A stretch of 64,000 bases of DNA from Thermaurantimonas sp046295455 (GCA_046295455.1 JBKBNI010000002.1:248001-312000); one strand, 5' to 3'; counted from the first letter of the stretch, positions 1 through 7,460 are shown. Translations and numbers: made by a program. The notes: a model not told the origin generated them from the sequence alone.

Positions 1-725
1 CCCCCAAGAAACTGTTTGACAAAATGTTTCCCGTCTGTTAGGAAACTGTCCGTATGCCAAATACGAGACAAAGGATGACTTTCGATATAGTGAAAAATAT
101 CACTCTGATACTCCCTTAAATCCTTCCATAGAAAAAAAACAGCTGCAACCAATGCACCCAGCATAAATACCGTTTGAATTACATCGGTGTAGATGATTGT
201 GCCAATCCCTCCTCTCTGAGTATATACATAGATCATGGCAATACTAAGTAGTACAGTGCCCCAAAACGGCCAACCAAAGAACTCAAAAACCAACGAATGA
301 ATAACTATTGCAACCAAGTATAGGCGAAACCCTGCACCAAAGAGCCTGGACAAGATAAAAAACGATGCACCTGTTTTATACCCATACACGCCAAATCTAT
401 TGTTTAAATATTGATAAATTGATATCAGACGGAAGCGGTAATACAAGGGCAGCAATACGAATGCGATCACCGCATAGCCAAACAAATAGCCAATGACCAT
501 TTGCATATATGCCATATTCTGTGACTTGACCCACCCTGGAATAGAAATAAAGGTAACACCTGACAGAGATGCTCCAATCATTCCTATTGAGATCATCAGC
601 CAGTGAGCATTCCTTCCCCCGGTAAAAAAATTAAAATTATCAGATTTTTTTCTAAATACACTGACCGTATAGAGCAGTGCGAAATAACCAATAATCAGAG
701 CAAGAATAAAATAGGGTATTTGCAT
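1..725 (-). CDS. Sodium:solute symporter (SSS family), 5' part only
   Basis: The gene runs off the left edge, so only about 241 N-terminal residues are visible. My translation of the minus strand starts at an ATG (725-723) with MQIPYFILALIIGYFALLYT, followed by several more hydrophobic segments. The motif FFTGGRNAHW after the first membrane helix and the GASLSGVTF and PGWV segments in the next one are typical of SSS transporters, which import solutes such as sugars, sialic acid, proline or iodide together with sodium. Known members have 13-15 helices and about 500-560 residues, so more than half is missing. The substrate cannot be told from this part. A tRNA gene and its terminator lie just upstream on the same strand, so the transporter is likely transcribed separately. 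Confidence 0.85.
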   Translation of the reverse strand, partial: MQIPYFILALIIGYFALLYTVSVFRKKSDNFNFFTGGRNAHWLMISIGMIGASLSGVTFISIPGWVKSQNMAYMQMVIGYLFGYAVIAFVLLPLYYRFRLISIYQYLNNRFGVYGYKTGASFFILSRLFGAGFRLYLVAIVIHSLVFEFFGWPFWGTVLLSIAMIYVYTQRGGIGTIIYTDVIQTVFMLGALVAAVFFLWKDLREYQSDIFHYIESHPLSRIWHTDSFLTDGKHFVKQFLG

Positions 726-740
726 GGCTTTGCACAAATA

Positions 741-767
741 AAAAACACCTCACCGACAAGTGAGGTG
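741..767 (-). terminator. Rho-independent terminator of the tRNA-Leu gene
   Basis: An 8-bp perfect stem (746-753 with 760-767, CACCTCAC/GTGAGGTG) with a 6-base loop is followed on the minus strand by a run of T. It lies between the tRNA 3' end (781) and the symporter start (725), so it should separate the two transcripts. Confidence 0.85.
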
Positions 768-780
768 CTTCATGCTTCAG

Positions 781-862
781 TGCGGATGGAGGGACTCGAA
801 CCCCCACGCCTCACGGCACCAGATCCTAAGTCTGGCGCGGCTACCAATTACGCCACATCCGC
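781..862 (-). tRNA. tRNA-Leu (anticodon UAG)
   Basis: The minus strand folds as an 82-nt type II tRNA. The acceptor stem is GCGGATG paired with the 3' end, with A as discriminator. The anticodon stem CCAGA/TCTGG encloses the loop CTTAGGA, giving anticodon UAG, which reads the leucine codon CUA (and other CUN codons by wobble). A long variable arm and the T-loop GGTTCGAGTC follow. The 3' CCA is not encoded and must be added after transcription. It is a single tRNA with its own promoter-like element upstream (888-895) and a terminator directly downstream. Confidence 0.95.
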
Positions 863-887
863 AATAGATTTTTTCAAAAATCGGCTG

Positions 888-895
888 CAAATGTA
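888..895 (-). promoter_or_regulatory. Bacteroidota -7 promoter element of the tRNA-Leu gene
   Basis: The minus strand reads TACATTTG followed by CA, a perfect match to TAnnTTTG, 26 bases upstream of the tRNA 5' end. The nearest upstream TTG is 23 bases away, a little farther than usual, so the -33 element is uncertain. Confidence 0.55.
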
Positions 896-984
896 CATTG
901 ATATTTCATATTTCATTGCAATTTTATTATCCATGGCAATTTTTACATCACATGTTACTTTGCCGGACTCAAAATCGGTAAATT

Positions 985-1887
985 ATGATTAAAATTAAAC
1001 CAGGTGAAATACCTGTCCCAAAATTTCAGGGATTCCTCCAGCACGCAGTGGCACCAAGACCTATAGCTTTGGCTAGTACTGTAGATGCTGATGGTAATCC
1101 AAATCTCAGTCCATTTAGTTTTTTCAACGTTTTTAGTGCCAACCCTCCCATACTTGTATTTTCACCGGCACGTCGCGTTCGAAACAATACGACCAAAGAC
1201 ACCCTCGATAATGTTTTGGCTACCAGAGAGGTAGTAATTAATGTAGTCACCTATGCCATGGTTCAGCAAACTTCACTGGCATCTACCGAGTATCCCAAGG
1301 GCGTAAATGAGTTTATCAAATCAGGATTTCAGCCCCTTCAATCAGAAATTGTAAAGCCACTCCGTGTAAAAGAATCTCCGATACAGTTTGAGTGCAGCGT
1401 CAGGGATGTGATCGCGCTGGGAAATCAGGGAGGCGCCGGTCATTTAGTCATCTGTCAAGTAGAATTAATGCACATATCACCAGATGTCTTGAACGAGGAG
1501 GGAATGATCGACCAGCATAAAATTGATCTTGTTGCGCGACTTGGTAAGGATTGGTATTCACGAAATAGTGGAAATGCACTCTTTAAGGTCGAAAAACCTT
1601 TGGAAAAGTTGGGCATTGGTGTTGACTCCATTCCAAACGAAATCAAACAATCAGGAATCTTTGACGGGAATGATCTCGGCCGGCTCGGTAATGTAGAAAA
1701 ATTGCCCGATACAGAACAGGTAATGAATTTCATCCATGAGTTGAAAAGCCATGATTCATCCTACTCAAATATTGACAACATGAGCAGAGCGGAACTTTTT
1801 CAATTAGCCAAAGATTTTCTTCAAGATCAGGATGGAGACCCGCTGGAAGCCTGGATGATTCTTCTCTATGCGATGAAAAAATTGTAG
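985..1887 (+). CDS. Flavin reductase family protein (DIM6/NTAB-like FMN-binding)
   Basis: This 300-residue protein has the flavin reductase-like FMN-binding split-barrel fold. The N-terminal part contains APRPIALASTVDADGNPNLS and the PFSFFNVFSANPP segment, which in this family contact FMN. The later part (GNQGGAGHLVICQVELM, about residues 148-164) closes the barrel. The family includes NAD(P)H:FMN oxidoreductases and partners of monooxygenases, as well as many uncharacterised proteins; the natural partner cannot be named here. The C-terminal 80 residues are a helical extension beyond the core domain, common in Bacteroidota members. The gene stands alone between the divergent tRNA-Leu and dnaX. 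A near-consensus TACTTTG lies about 20 bases upstream of the ATG. Confidence 0.88.
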   Translation: MIKIKPGEIPVPKFQGFLQHAVAPRPIALASTVDADGNPNLSPFSFFNVFSANPPILVFSPARRVRNNTTKDTLDNVLATREVVINVVTYAMVQQTSLASTEYPKGVNEFIKSGFQPLQSEIVKPLRVKESPIQFECSVRDVIALGNQGGAGHLVICQVELMHISPDVLNEEGMIDQHKIDLVARLGKDWYSRNSGNALFKVEKPLEKLGIGVDSIPNEIKQSGIFDGNDLGRLGNVEKLPDTEQVMNFIHELKSHDSSYSNIDNMSRAELFQLAKDFLQDQDGDPLEAWMILLYAMKKL

Positions 1888-2231
1888 AGCGTCATAAAAT
1901 CAATTGGTTGACATTCGTATAAGCTTAGGATCTGCTATGACGTAGCATTCACTTTTTGAAGTTTTATATGAAACATACAAAAGCCATAAAAGCAGTTTCT
2001 AAACCCAGGTTTCAAACGGGGGGGTGCGAACTCCGAAGAATAGAGGGGTGCTTTTGATATCTACCTGTAAGGATTAATCTAAGCAAATTACCGAGAAGTG
2101 AAAGATTCACCAAGAGGAATGACCAAGGTTTGCAAAACATCGGATTGAAAAAAACGCAATGGAGTGTGCTTTTTTCATCTCTTATGATTTTTTGACTACC
2201 ACAGTTTTTCTGCATACCTACCTTTGTCTGT
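1888..2231 (+). other. 344-bp intergenic region before dnaX
   Basis: No RNA gene or convincing coding region is seen. It holds a run of seven G around 2020, a 29-codon open frame starting at 1968 with no recognisable similarity, and a distant weak inverted repeat (CGTCATA / TATGACG) just after the flavin reductase stop. The promoter element of dnaX is at its right end. Confidence 0.6.
2219..2226 (+). promoter_or_regulatory. -7 promoter element of dnaX; implies a leaderless mRNA
   Basis: TACCTTTG matches TAnnTTTG exactly and ends only five bases before the dnaX ATG at 2232. In Bacteroidota transcription starts about four to seven bases after this element, so the transcript would begin at or next to the start codon. 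No Shine-Dalgarno sequence is present. A TTTG at 2191-2194 is 24 bases upstream, longer than the usual -33 spacing. Confidence 0.55.
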
Positions 2232-3302
2232 ATGGAAGAATTTATCGTATCGGCCCGTAAGTACAGACCCCAGGACTTTAAGTCCGTCATCGGACAGGAG
2301 CACATCACTCAGACGCTCTACCGCGCGATCAGAAGCAATCAGTTAGCGCATGCTCTGCTTTTTACAGGGCCGAGGGGAGTCGGAAAGACCACATGCGCCC
2401 GGATAGTGGCCCGTATGATCAATCAAACATCTGACGACGATCCGACCGATTACAGCCTAAATATTTTTGAGCTGGATGCTGCTTCTCACAACGGGGTGGA
2501 TGATATCCGACAACTCAATGAACAAGTTCGGATTGCTCCACAGGTAGGCAGGTACAAGGTCTATATCATTGACGAGGTTCACATGCTATCGTCCGGCGCT
2601 TTCAATGCATTTTTAAAAACCCTGGAAGAACCCCCTGCCTACGTAAAATTCATTCTGGCTACGACAGAAAAACATAAAATTCTGCCGACCATCTTATCCC
2701 GCTGTCAGGTATACGATTTTAAGCGTATTGGCGTGGATGAAATAGCTGCTCATCTGAGCCGGATCTGCCAAAAGGAAAATATTTCTGCCGAACCGATGGC
2801 GCTTCATGTTATTGCTCAAAAAGCTGACGGAGCGCTCCGGGATGCCTTGTCCATTTTTGACAAAATGGTCTCCTTTACCGGCAAACACCTCACGTATGCT
2901 GATGTGATTAAAAATTTGAACATCCTCGACTATGATTATTATTTTAAAATTGTAGATACACTTATCAAAGGAGACTCATGGCAACTATTGCTGATCTTCA
3001 ACGAAATACTTGACAAGGGGCATGATGGTCAGATATTTCTCAATGGTCTCGCTTCACACCTTAGAGACCTGCTCGTGACCGGTAATCCACGCACAAGACA
3101 TCTGCTGGAAGTCCCGGAGGACGTACGTCAGCGCTACGAAGAACAAGCCGGACAGGTGCTTCCCAACAGCATCTTTAAGGCACTTAAGATCATCAATGAC
3201 ACCGACTATCGATACAAGTCCACATACAATCAGCGTCTGCTCACTGAATTAGCTCTACTACAATTAATCGCCCCCTTCCGAAAAGAGCCGCCAAAAAAGT
3301 AG
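2232..3302 (+). CDS. dnaX: DNA polymerase III subunit gamma (dnaX zero-frame product)
   Basis: Without frameshifting, translation ends at TAG (3300-3302), directly after the slippery heptamer, giving a 356-residue protein ending in EPPKK. It contains the complete clamp-loader ATPase (domains I-III) but not the parts that bind the helicase and polymerase alpha, exactly as E. coli gamma does. Both products would assemble into the clamp-loader pentamer with delta and delta prime. The start is firm, since the VSARKYRP segment is the normal N-terminus of the family in this phylum. Confidence 0.8.
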   Translation: MEEFIVSARKYRPQDFKSVIGQEHITQTLYRAIRSNQLAHALLFTGPRGVGKTTCARIVARMINQTSDDDPTDYSLNIFELDAASHNGVDDIRQLNEQVRIAPQVGRYKVYIIDEVHMLSSGAFNAFLKTLEEPPAYVKFILATTEKHKILPTILSRCQVYDFKRIGVDEIAAHLSRICQKENISAEPMALHVIAQKADGALRDALSIFDKMVSFTGKHLTYADVIKNLNILDYDYYFKIVDTLIKGDSWQLLLIFNEILDKGHDGQIFLNGLASHLRDLLVTGNPRTRHLLEVPEDVRQRYEEQAGQVLPNSIFKALKIINDTDYRYKSTYNQRLLTELALLQLIAPFRKEPPKK

Positions 3303-3949
3303 TAAGGTCTGAGGAGGAGAAGAGCACTCCCAGCTCTTCAGACCACACAGACAGGGAGTCCTTGGCAAGAGATTCGGTTAGGCATTCCGGCTTTGAAAGT
3401 GATACATCCCGTGCCAGCAGACCGGAAACACCCCCTGAAAAAGTAGATGCCAAATCCTCTGAGCTGCCTTCCGAAAATATTTCTAAAAAAAGTTTCTTCT
3501 CCATCAAAAAAGAGCACTCGGAAGCCTTGGCAAGCATCCCTGTAGAACCTGAAAATCTACCTAATGACCCCTTTGACCTGGATAAAATACTGGTATCTTG
3601 GAATAAAATGACGGAAATCATTGAAGCCAGTGGCAACTCCGTACAATCAGCCCTCCTTAAAAAGTGGAAACCCAATGCTGTGCAACAAAACAGAGTTTTG
3701 GTTAAGGTGCCATCAATGATCGTGGAGCATAGAATTCGTGAATCCATAGAACCCCTGCTGGCCGAGCAGAAAAAACAACTGAATAACTATACATTGGAAT
3801 TCGTATTTGAGGTAGAAGAAGAAAAAGAAGAGGACAACGACGAACGAAAGATCCCGCCACATGTCAAAAACTTCAATAAACTTGTAACTTCCTATCCCGA
3901 GGTAGAAAAGTTAAAGAAATTATTCGGTCTTTACCCTACTGAATTTTGA
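2232..3949 (+). CDS. dnaX: DNA polymerase III subunit tau (dnaX full product, made by -1 frameshift)
   Basis: Tau loads the sliding clamp and joins polymerase cores at the replication fork. The zero frame encodes the AAA+ ATPase (residues 1-356): start MEEFIVSARKYRPQDF, Walker A GPRGVGKT (46-53), Walker B IIDEVHML (112-119) and sensor 1 ATTE (143-146). The tau-specific region lies in the -1 frame, continuously open from 3299 to the TGA at 3947. Slippage on A-AAA-AAG (3293-3299) would join them into about 572 residues, a normal tau length. The fused part begins VVRSEEEKS, passes through a low-complexity linker, and ends in a domain (from about LDKILVSWNKM to the C-terminus) like the polymerase-binding domain of Bacteroidota DnaX. 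The four-cysteine zinc module usual after Walker A is missing. A homopolymer sequencing error (seven A instead of six) would also join the frames, but the adjacent stop and stem-loop favour a programmed event. Confidence 0.85.
3293..3344 (+). promoter_or_regulatory. Programmed -1 ribosomal frameshift signal in dnaX
   Basis: The slippery heptamer A-AAA-AAG (3293-3299), in the X-XXY-YYZ phase required for -1 slippage, is followed at once by a zero-frame UAG. After a 6-base spacer an 11-bp stem begins: 3306-3316 (GGTCTGAGGAG) pairs with 3334-3344 (CTCTTCAGACC) with one G-U pair, and the apical loop can form a short inner stem. Heptamer, spacer and stem parallel the E. coli dnaX signal. No clear upstream Shine-Dalgarno-like stimulator is visible. 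Confidence 0.8.
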
Positions 3950-3975
3950 TACACTGAAATCCATCAATAGTACGA

Positions 3976-3983
3976 TACCTTTG
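3976..3983 (+). promoter_or_regulatory. -7 promoter element of pyrR
   Basis: TACCTTTG followed by CA, again ending five bases before the ATG (3989), as at dnaX. This suggests a leaderless pyrR-pyrB transcript starting at or beside the start codon. It lies only 30 bases after the dnaX stop. Confidence 0.55.
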
Positions 3984-3988
3984 CACCA

Positions 3989-4534
3989 ATGGAGCACAAA
4001 GTCCTGATAGATGAAGCACTGATGCAGATCACTCTGCATAGATTGTGCAGACAGTTGATCGAAAATCACAACGATTTTTCAAGGAGTGCCATTATAGGTC
4101 TTCAGCCCAGAGGCGTCTTTTTGGCGAGAAGAATGGTGGAAATGCTGATGAAAGCAGGAATCTCATCCATCCTTTACGGAAGTCTGGACATTACTTTTTT
4201 CAGAGACGATTTTCGACTTCATCAAAAACCATTGAAAGCAAATCAAACAAATATCAATTTCCTTGTAGAAGATCTAAGAGTCATATTTATAGATGATGTA
4301 TTATATACCGGTCGCAGTGTCAGGGCAGCTCTCGATGCAATACAATCTTTCGGAAGACCCTCTGAAATAGAGCTTTTAGTATTGATTGACAGACGGTTCA
4401 GCAGGCAGCTTCCGATTCAGGCAGATTATGTAGGAAGCAGCGTAGATGCCATAGCATCTGAACGCGTAATCGTAGAATGGAAAGAGGAAACAGGACAGGA
4501 TCAGGTAATTATAATTCGGCCACAAAATCAATGA
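3989..4534 (+). CDS. pyrR: Pyrimidine operon regulator / uracil phosphoribosyltransferase PyrR-like
   Basis: A 181-residue type I phosphoribosyltransferase. The PRPP-binding signature is at residues 98-114 (VIFIDDVLYTGRSVRAA), and the IIGLQPRGVFLARR segment (35-48) and the LVLIDRRFSRQLPIQADYVG segment are characteristic of PyrR. In Bacillus PyrR attenuates pyr operons by binding mRNA, and it also has uracil phosphoribosyltransferase activity. Here it directly precedes pyrB with a 4-base ATGA overlap, so pyrimidine biosynthesis is its evident context. No PyrR-binding leader RNA is visible upstream, and the promoter position leaves almost no leader, so the regulatory role may be different or lost. 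Confidence 0.9.
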   Translation: MEHKVLIDEALMQITLHRLCRQLIENHNDFSRSAIIGLQPRGVFLARRMVEMLMKAGISSILYGSLDITFFRDDFRLHQKPLKANQTNINFLVEDLRVIFIDDVLYTGRSVRAALDAIQSFGRPSEIELLVLIDRRFSRQLPIQADYVGSSVDAIASERVIVEWKEETGQDQVIIIRPQNQ

Positions 4535-5457
4535 GTACACTCAGTCATCCACACCTACTCGGGATCAAATATCTGCAAGACTCAGATATTCACCTGATTT
4601 TTGAAACTGCCGACGAATTTTCAGCTGTCATCAACCGTCCGATAAAAAAAGTTCCCTCTCTGAGAGACAAAACCATCGCTAACATATTCTTCGAAAACAG
4701 CACCCGAACCAAATTGTCCTTCGAACTGGCTGAAAAACGCCTGAGCGCTGATATTGTCAACTTTTCGGCCTCAGGCTCATCCGTGGCGAAGGGAGAGTCT
4801 CTAGTAGATACAGTAAACAATATTCTAGCGATGAAAGTGGACATGGTGGTGATGCGTCATCCCAATCCGGGGGCCGCTCACTTTCTCGCCTCACAAGTCA
4901 AAGCCACCATCATCAATGCCGGAGACGGGGCGCACGAACACCCCACGCAGGCACTCTTAGATGCATATTCTATCCGTCAAAAATTTGGGAAAGACTTCAA
5001 AGGTCTCAGGATAGCCATCGTAGGAGACATTCTGCACTCCCGAGTAGCACTCAGTAATATTTTTTGCCTCAAGAAACTCGGGGCCGAAGTCATGCTCTGC
5101 GGTCCAGCAACACTGATTCCCAAATATATCGAAACATTAGGTGTGAAGATCAGCCACAACCTCATCCAATGTCTGGAGTGGTGTGACGTAGCTAATTTTT
5201 TACGTGTTCAGCATGAACGGATGGATGTAAAATATTTTCCTTCCATTCGGGAATACATCATGCAGTATGGCCTCAATGCTCAGCTGCTCCGAAAACTTTC
5301 AAAACCTATTACCATTATGCATCCCGGTCCTATTAACCGTGGCGTAGAGCTTACAAGCGAGGTAGCAGATGGTAGTCAGTCTATTATCCTACAACAAGTG
5401 GAAAATGGAGTAGCCATCCGAATGGCTGTCTTGTACCTACTGGCAGGAAACCGGTGA
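4531..5457 (+). CDS. pyrB: Aspartate carbamoyltransferase catalytic subunit
   Basis: PyrB condenses carbamoyl phosphate with aspartate to carbamoyl aspartate, the committed step of pyrimidine synthesis. The protein has 308 residues when started at the ATG of the ATGA overlap with pyrR; an upstream in-frame start at 4477 would lie inside pyrR and is unlikely. Visible active-site motifs are FFENSTRTK (53-61, carbamoyl phosphate), the SSVAKGES loop (83-90), HEHPTQALLD (135-144) and HPGPINRG (264-271). No pyrI regulatory subunit gene is nearby. Translation is probably coupled to pyrR. Confidence 0.96.
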   Translation: MSTLSHPHLLGIKYLQDSDIHLIFETADEFSAVINRPIKKVPSLRDKTIANIFFENSTRTKLSFELAEKRLSADIVNFSASGSSVAKGESLVDTVNNILAMKVDMVVMRHPNPGAAHFLASQVKATIINAGDGAHEHPTQALLDAYSIRQKFGKDFKGLRIAIVGDILHSRVALSNIFCLKKLGAEVMLCGPATLIPKYIETLGVKISHNLIQCLEWCDVANFLRVQHERMDVKYFPSIREYIMQYGLNAQLLRKLSKPITIMHPGPINRGVELTSEVADGSQSIILQQVENGVAIRMAVLYLLAGNR

Positions 5458-5498
5458 TCCGGGTAATCCCAATCACGGTGAGCCAAGTGATATGAACA

Positions 5499-5506
5499 TA
5501 CCTTTG
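5499..5506 (+). promoter_or_regulatory. -7 promoter element of the YeiH-like transporter
   Basis: TACCTTTG in the 70-bp gap after pyrB, 21 bases before the ATG at 5528. It suggests the transporter has its own promoter rather than depending on the pyr genes. Confidence 0.5.
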
Positions 5507-5527
5507 GCTTGAAGTATTTACTTATTG

Positions 5528-6511
5528 ATGAGAAAAGAACAATTTACCGCCTTTGCTTTGAGTGGTTCAGGTGCTTTGATAGCCTGGTTGGTGTCAGATT
5601 TTATAAAGTTGGGACTGATTGCCACAGGATTCTTCGTCGGCTTAATCCCGGCACTGCTTTTTTCAAATACAGTTCAACAATTTACAGATTCCAAAAGCCT
5701 TAAAACCGTCGAAAAAATCCTTTTTCCCGTGGTGGTGGCCCTTATTGGCTTCGAAGTCAAATTGAAATCAATCACAAGTGCACCAGTTTCTATTTGGGTA
5801 TTTTTGATATCAATGGTTACCCTCGTAGTGGTATTTTCCTGGCTTATCTCACAACGCCAGCCTATTGGGGGATTTCTGGGCATAGGTACAGCCATATGTG
5901 GTAATTCTGCTATAGCCGCGCTTGGCTCATTTTATCCGAAAAGAGTAAAAGAAGTCGGCATTGCGATAGGCGTTATTAATATACTCAGCATCGCATCCAT
6001 TGTAATCCTGCCTTTTCTTGCTGATTTGTTTGGACTCAATGAATCCCAAAGCGGATTTCTTGCCGGAGCCGGGGTTCAGGCGATGGCACTGGCACTTGCT
6101 ACAGGTAAAATGGTGGGACCAGATGCCGAAGTGTGGGCTTCAGTAACAAAGATTGCCCGTGTAGCTCTGCTTTCGCCGGCTTTATTGCTTTCATTTCAGC
6201 TCATGAGGTCAGACAAGACCTCAAAAGGCAAACTTCAGATGCCCTTCTACATTTGGATATTTATAGGGACAATGCTGCTGGCTAATTCTGGTATCCTTCC
6301 AGCCGACATATTAAAAACCATCAAAGGAGTCAATGAATGGATATTTGCCTCAGTGATGGTAGCTGTAGGTCTCCAACTCACGCGCCAATCAATGGCTACC
6401 AGTGGCAGAGATGCCCTATTTTTTGGCGTAGTGACCTGGTTTTTCCAAATTGCTTTAATTCTCCTGTTTTTAAAGGTGGGAAATGTTTTGGAAAATAATG
6501 GAATAATGTAG
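5528..6511 (+). CDS. YeiH/UPF0324 family putative sulfate exporter
   Basis: A polytopic membrane protein of 327 residues with about ten hydrophobic segments. It shows the family's conserved pieces: ALIGFEVKL near residue 74, the glycine-rich GTAICGNSAIAA segment near residue 120, and GAGVQAMALALATG near residue 180. UPF0324 (Cons_hypoth698) proteins are annotated as putative sulfate exporters from studies of sulfur-compound metabolism, but direct transport evidence is thin. A TTG sits directly before the ATG; the ATG is taken as start. It converges on the Fur-family gene, with only 19 bases between the two stops. Confidence 0.82.
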   Translation: MRKEQFTAFALSGSGALIAWLVSDFIKLGLIATGFFVGLIPALLFSNTVQQFTDSKSLKTVEKILFPVVVALIGFEVKLKSITSAPVSIWVFLISMVTLVVVFSWLISQRQPIGGFLGIGTAICGNSAIAALGSFYPKRVKEVGIAIGVINILSIASIVILPFLADLFGLNESQSGFLAGAGVQAMALALATGKMVGPDAEVWASVTKIARVALLSPALLLSFQLMRSDKTSKGKLQMPFYIWIFIGTMLLANSGILPADILKTIKGVNEWIFASVMVAVGLQLTRQSMATSGRDALFFGVVTWFFQIALILLFLKVGNVLENNGIM

Positions 6512-6530
6512 AACCGTACGGAAGAAGGCA

Positions 6531-6959
6531 CTAAGCCACAGTAGAGCTGCACTTGTCACAAAGGCCATAGACAAGACAAATTACCTGCTCTCTTACAAAG
6601 CCTGCGGGCAGCACCATGTTCGGAAGATTGACATCGGAAAGACATACCATGTAGTTACAGATTCGACAACTGAAATGTGGATGAAGTTTATGGCTCTGGC
6701 CCTCATTTGATTTTACCATGTAAATGGTAGTACCTCCGGCATCTCTTAGTTTTTCGATCAGACCTGCCTCTTCCAAATCGTTTAATGCACGATACAATGT
6801 AACTCTATGCCCTTCAAATTCGGACGACTGTGATAAACTGGAGTAGGATAGTCCGTGTGGACTCGACAGTATCTTTTGAAGGAGCACCTTCCTCCATTTG
6901 GTCACCTTAAGGTTTGCCTTGCGAAGTAGGTCTTCAATAGAAAAGTTTTCTAAATGCAT
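6531..6959 (-). CDS. Fur family transcriptional regulator, Zur-like
   Basis: A 142-residue Fur-family protein. The N-terminal winged helix includes the recognition segment HRVTLYRALNDLEEAGLI (51-68). The C-terminal part carries two CxxC pairs (Cys98/Cys101 and Cys134/Cys137), the usual structural zinc site, plus His90, His93, His95 and Cys106 as possible regulatory ligands. The classical HHHDH iron-sensing motif of Fur is absent, which favours zinc sensing, but the metal cannot be fixed from sequence. The gene is divergent from a His-rich lipoprotein, and a 7-1-7 inverted repeat lies between them. The short 72-bp spacer suggests it may control both genes. Confidence 0.9.
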   Translation of the reverse strand: MHLENFSIEDLLRKANLKVTKWRKVLLQKILSSPHGLSYSSLSQSSEFEGHRVTLYRALNDLEEAGLIEKLRDAGGTTIYMVKSNEGQSHKLHPHFSCRICNYMVCLSDVNLPNMVLPAGFVREQVICLVYGLCDKCSSTVA

Positions 6960-6961
6960 TG

Positions 6962-6991
6962 TTGTTACAATTAAAAGGTTAATTATATTTG
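6962..6991 (+). promoter_or_regulatory. Promoter of the His-rich lipoprotein gene
   Basis: TTG (6962-6964), a 19-base spacer and TATATTTG (6984-6991) form a good Bacteroidota promoter pointing at the lipoprotein gene. The last bases overlap the Fur-type inverted repeat at 6990-7004. Confidence 0.65.
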
Positions 6992-7004
6992 CAACACTGT
7001 TACA
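6990..7004. promoter_or_regulatory. Candidate Fur/Zur-family operator (7-1-7 inverted repeat)
   Basis: TGCAACA-C-TGTTACA is an inverted repeat with one mismatch in seven and a single central base, the layout of Fur-family boxes. It begins on the last bases of the lipoprotein gene's -7 element, so binding should block transcription. A further half-site, GTTACA, is at 6964-6969 next to the regulator's own start. Confidence 0.55.
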
Positions 7005-7031
7005 TCAACTAATAACTTAAACAAATGTAGT

Positions 7032-7433
7032 ATGAAAAAAATCTTCATTATCCCAACGGTCATTTTAACGCTTGCCCTCTTAACAGCATGCCACAAAGAC
7101 GATCACGATCACGACAAGAACGATACGGAGCCCCCAAGAATCAACATCATACAGCCCACTGCAACCATGTTTGATTCGGGTGATACTGTCATGATACAAA
7201 TCGTAGTAACCGACAATATTGAGTTACATGATGTAGATGTATTTATCAACGATAAGAAAACTGGTGCTGAAGTCTATAAATTACATCGTCACAGCCACAC
7301 CAAAGAGGTAAATATCAACTCCTGGTGGGTTGCCACTGCCCCTCATGGACACGCAGATTACATTCTTCGGGTTAAGGCAGAAGATGCAGCCGGTAACACA
7401 GCTGAGAAGACTCACGAATTTCATGTACATTAA
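7032..7433 (+). CDS. His-rich DUF4625-type lipoprotein
   Basis: A 133-residue lipoprotein with signal peptide and lipobox LLTAC (Cys20). Directly after the cysteine comes HKDDHDHDKND, and more histidines follow (HRHSHTKE, PHGHADY, HEFHVH), suggesting metal binding. The rest has an immunoglobulin-like pattern (DNIELHDVDVFINDK, LRVKAEDAAGNTAEKTHEF) as in DUF4625 proteins. With a divergent Fur/Zur-like regulator and an operator over its promoter, a role in zinc or other metal capture at the cell surface is a reasonable inference; no enzymatic function is implied. A strong terminator follows. Confidence 0.8.
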   Translation: MKKIFIIPTVILTLALLTACHKDDHDHDKNDTEPPRINIIQPTATMFDSGDTVMIQIVVTDNIELHDVDVFINDKKTGAEVYKLHRHSHTKEVNINSWWVATAPHGHADYILRVKAEDAAGNTAEKTHEFHVH

Positions 7434-7460
7434 TTAATATATTAGAGGAATGTTAAACGC

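Noticed and set aside
603..992. 129-codon plus-strand open frame across the tRNA-Leu gene
   Set aside because: It runs antisense through the symporter start and the tRNA gene; there is no known similarity and both features under it are certain.
1890..1950. Possible terminator after the flavin reductase gene
   Set aside because: The inverted repeat CGTCATA/TATGACG has a loop of about 40 bases and no T run.
3362..3949. Separate 195-residue gene after dnaX starting at TTG
   Set aside because: It is the tau-specific -1 frame of dnaX, already open upstream to the slippery site at 3299; a separate start at TTG has no promoter or ribosome-binding signal.
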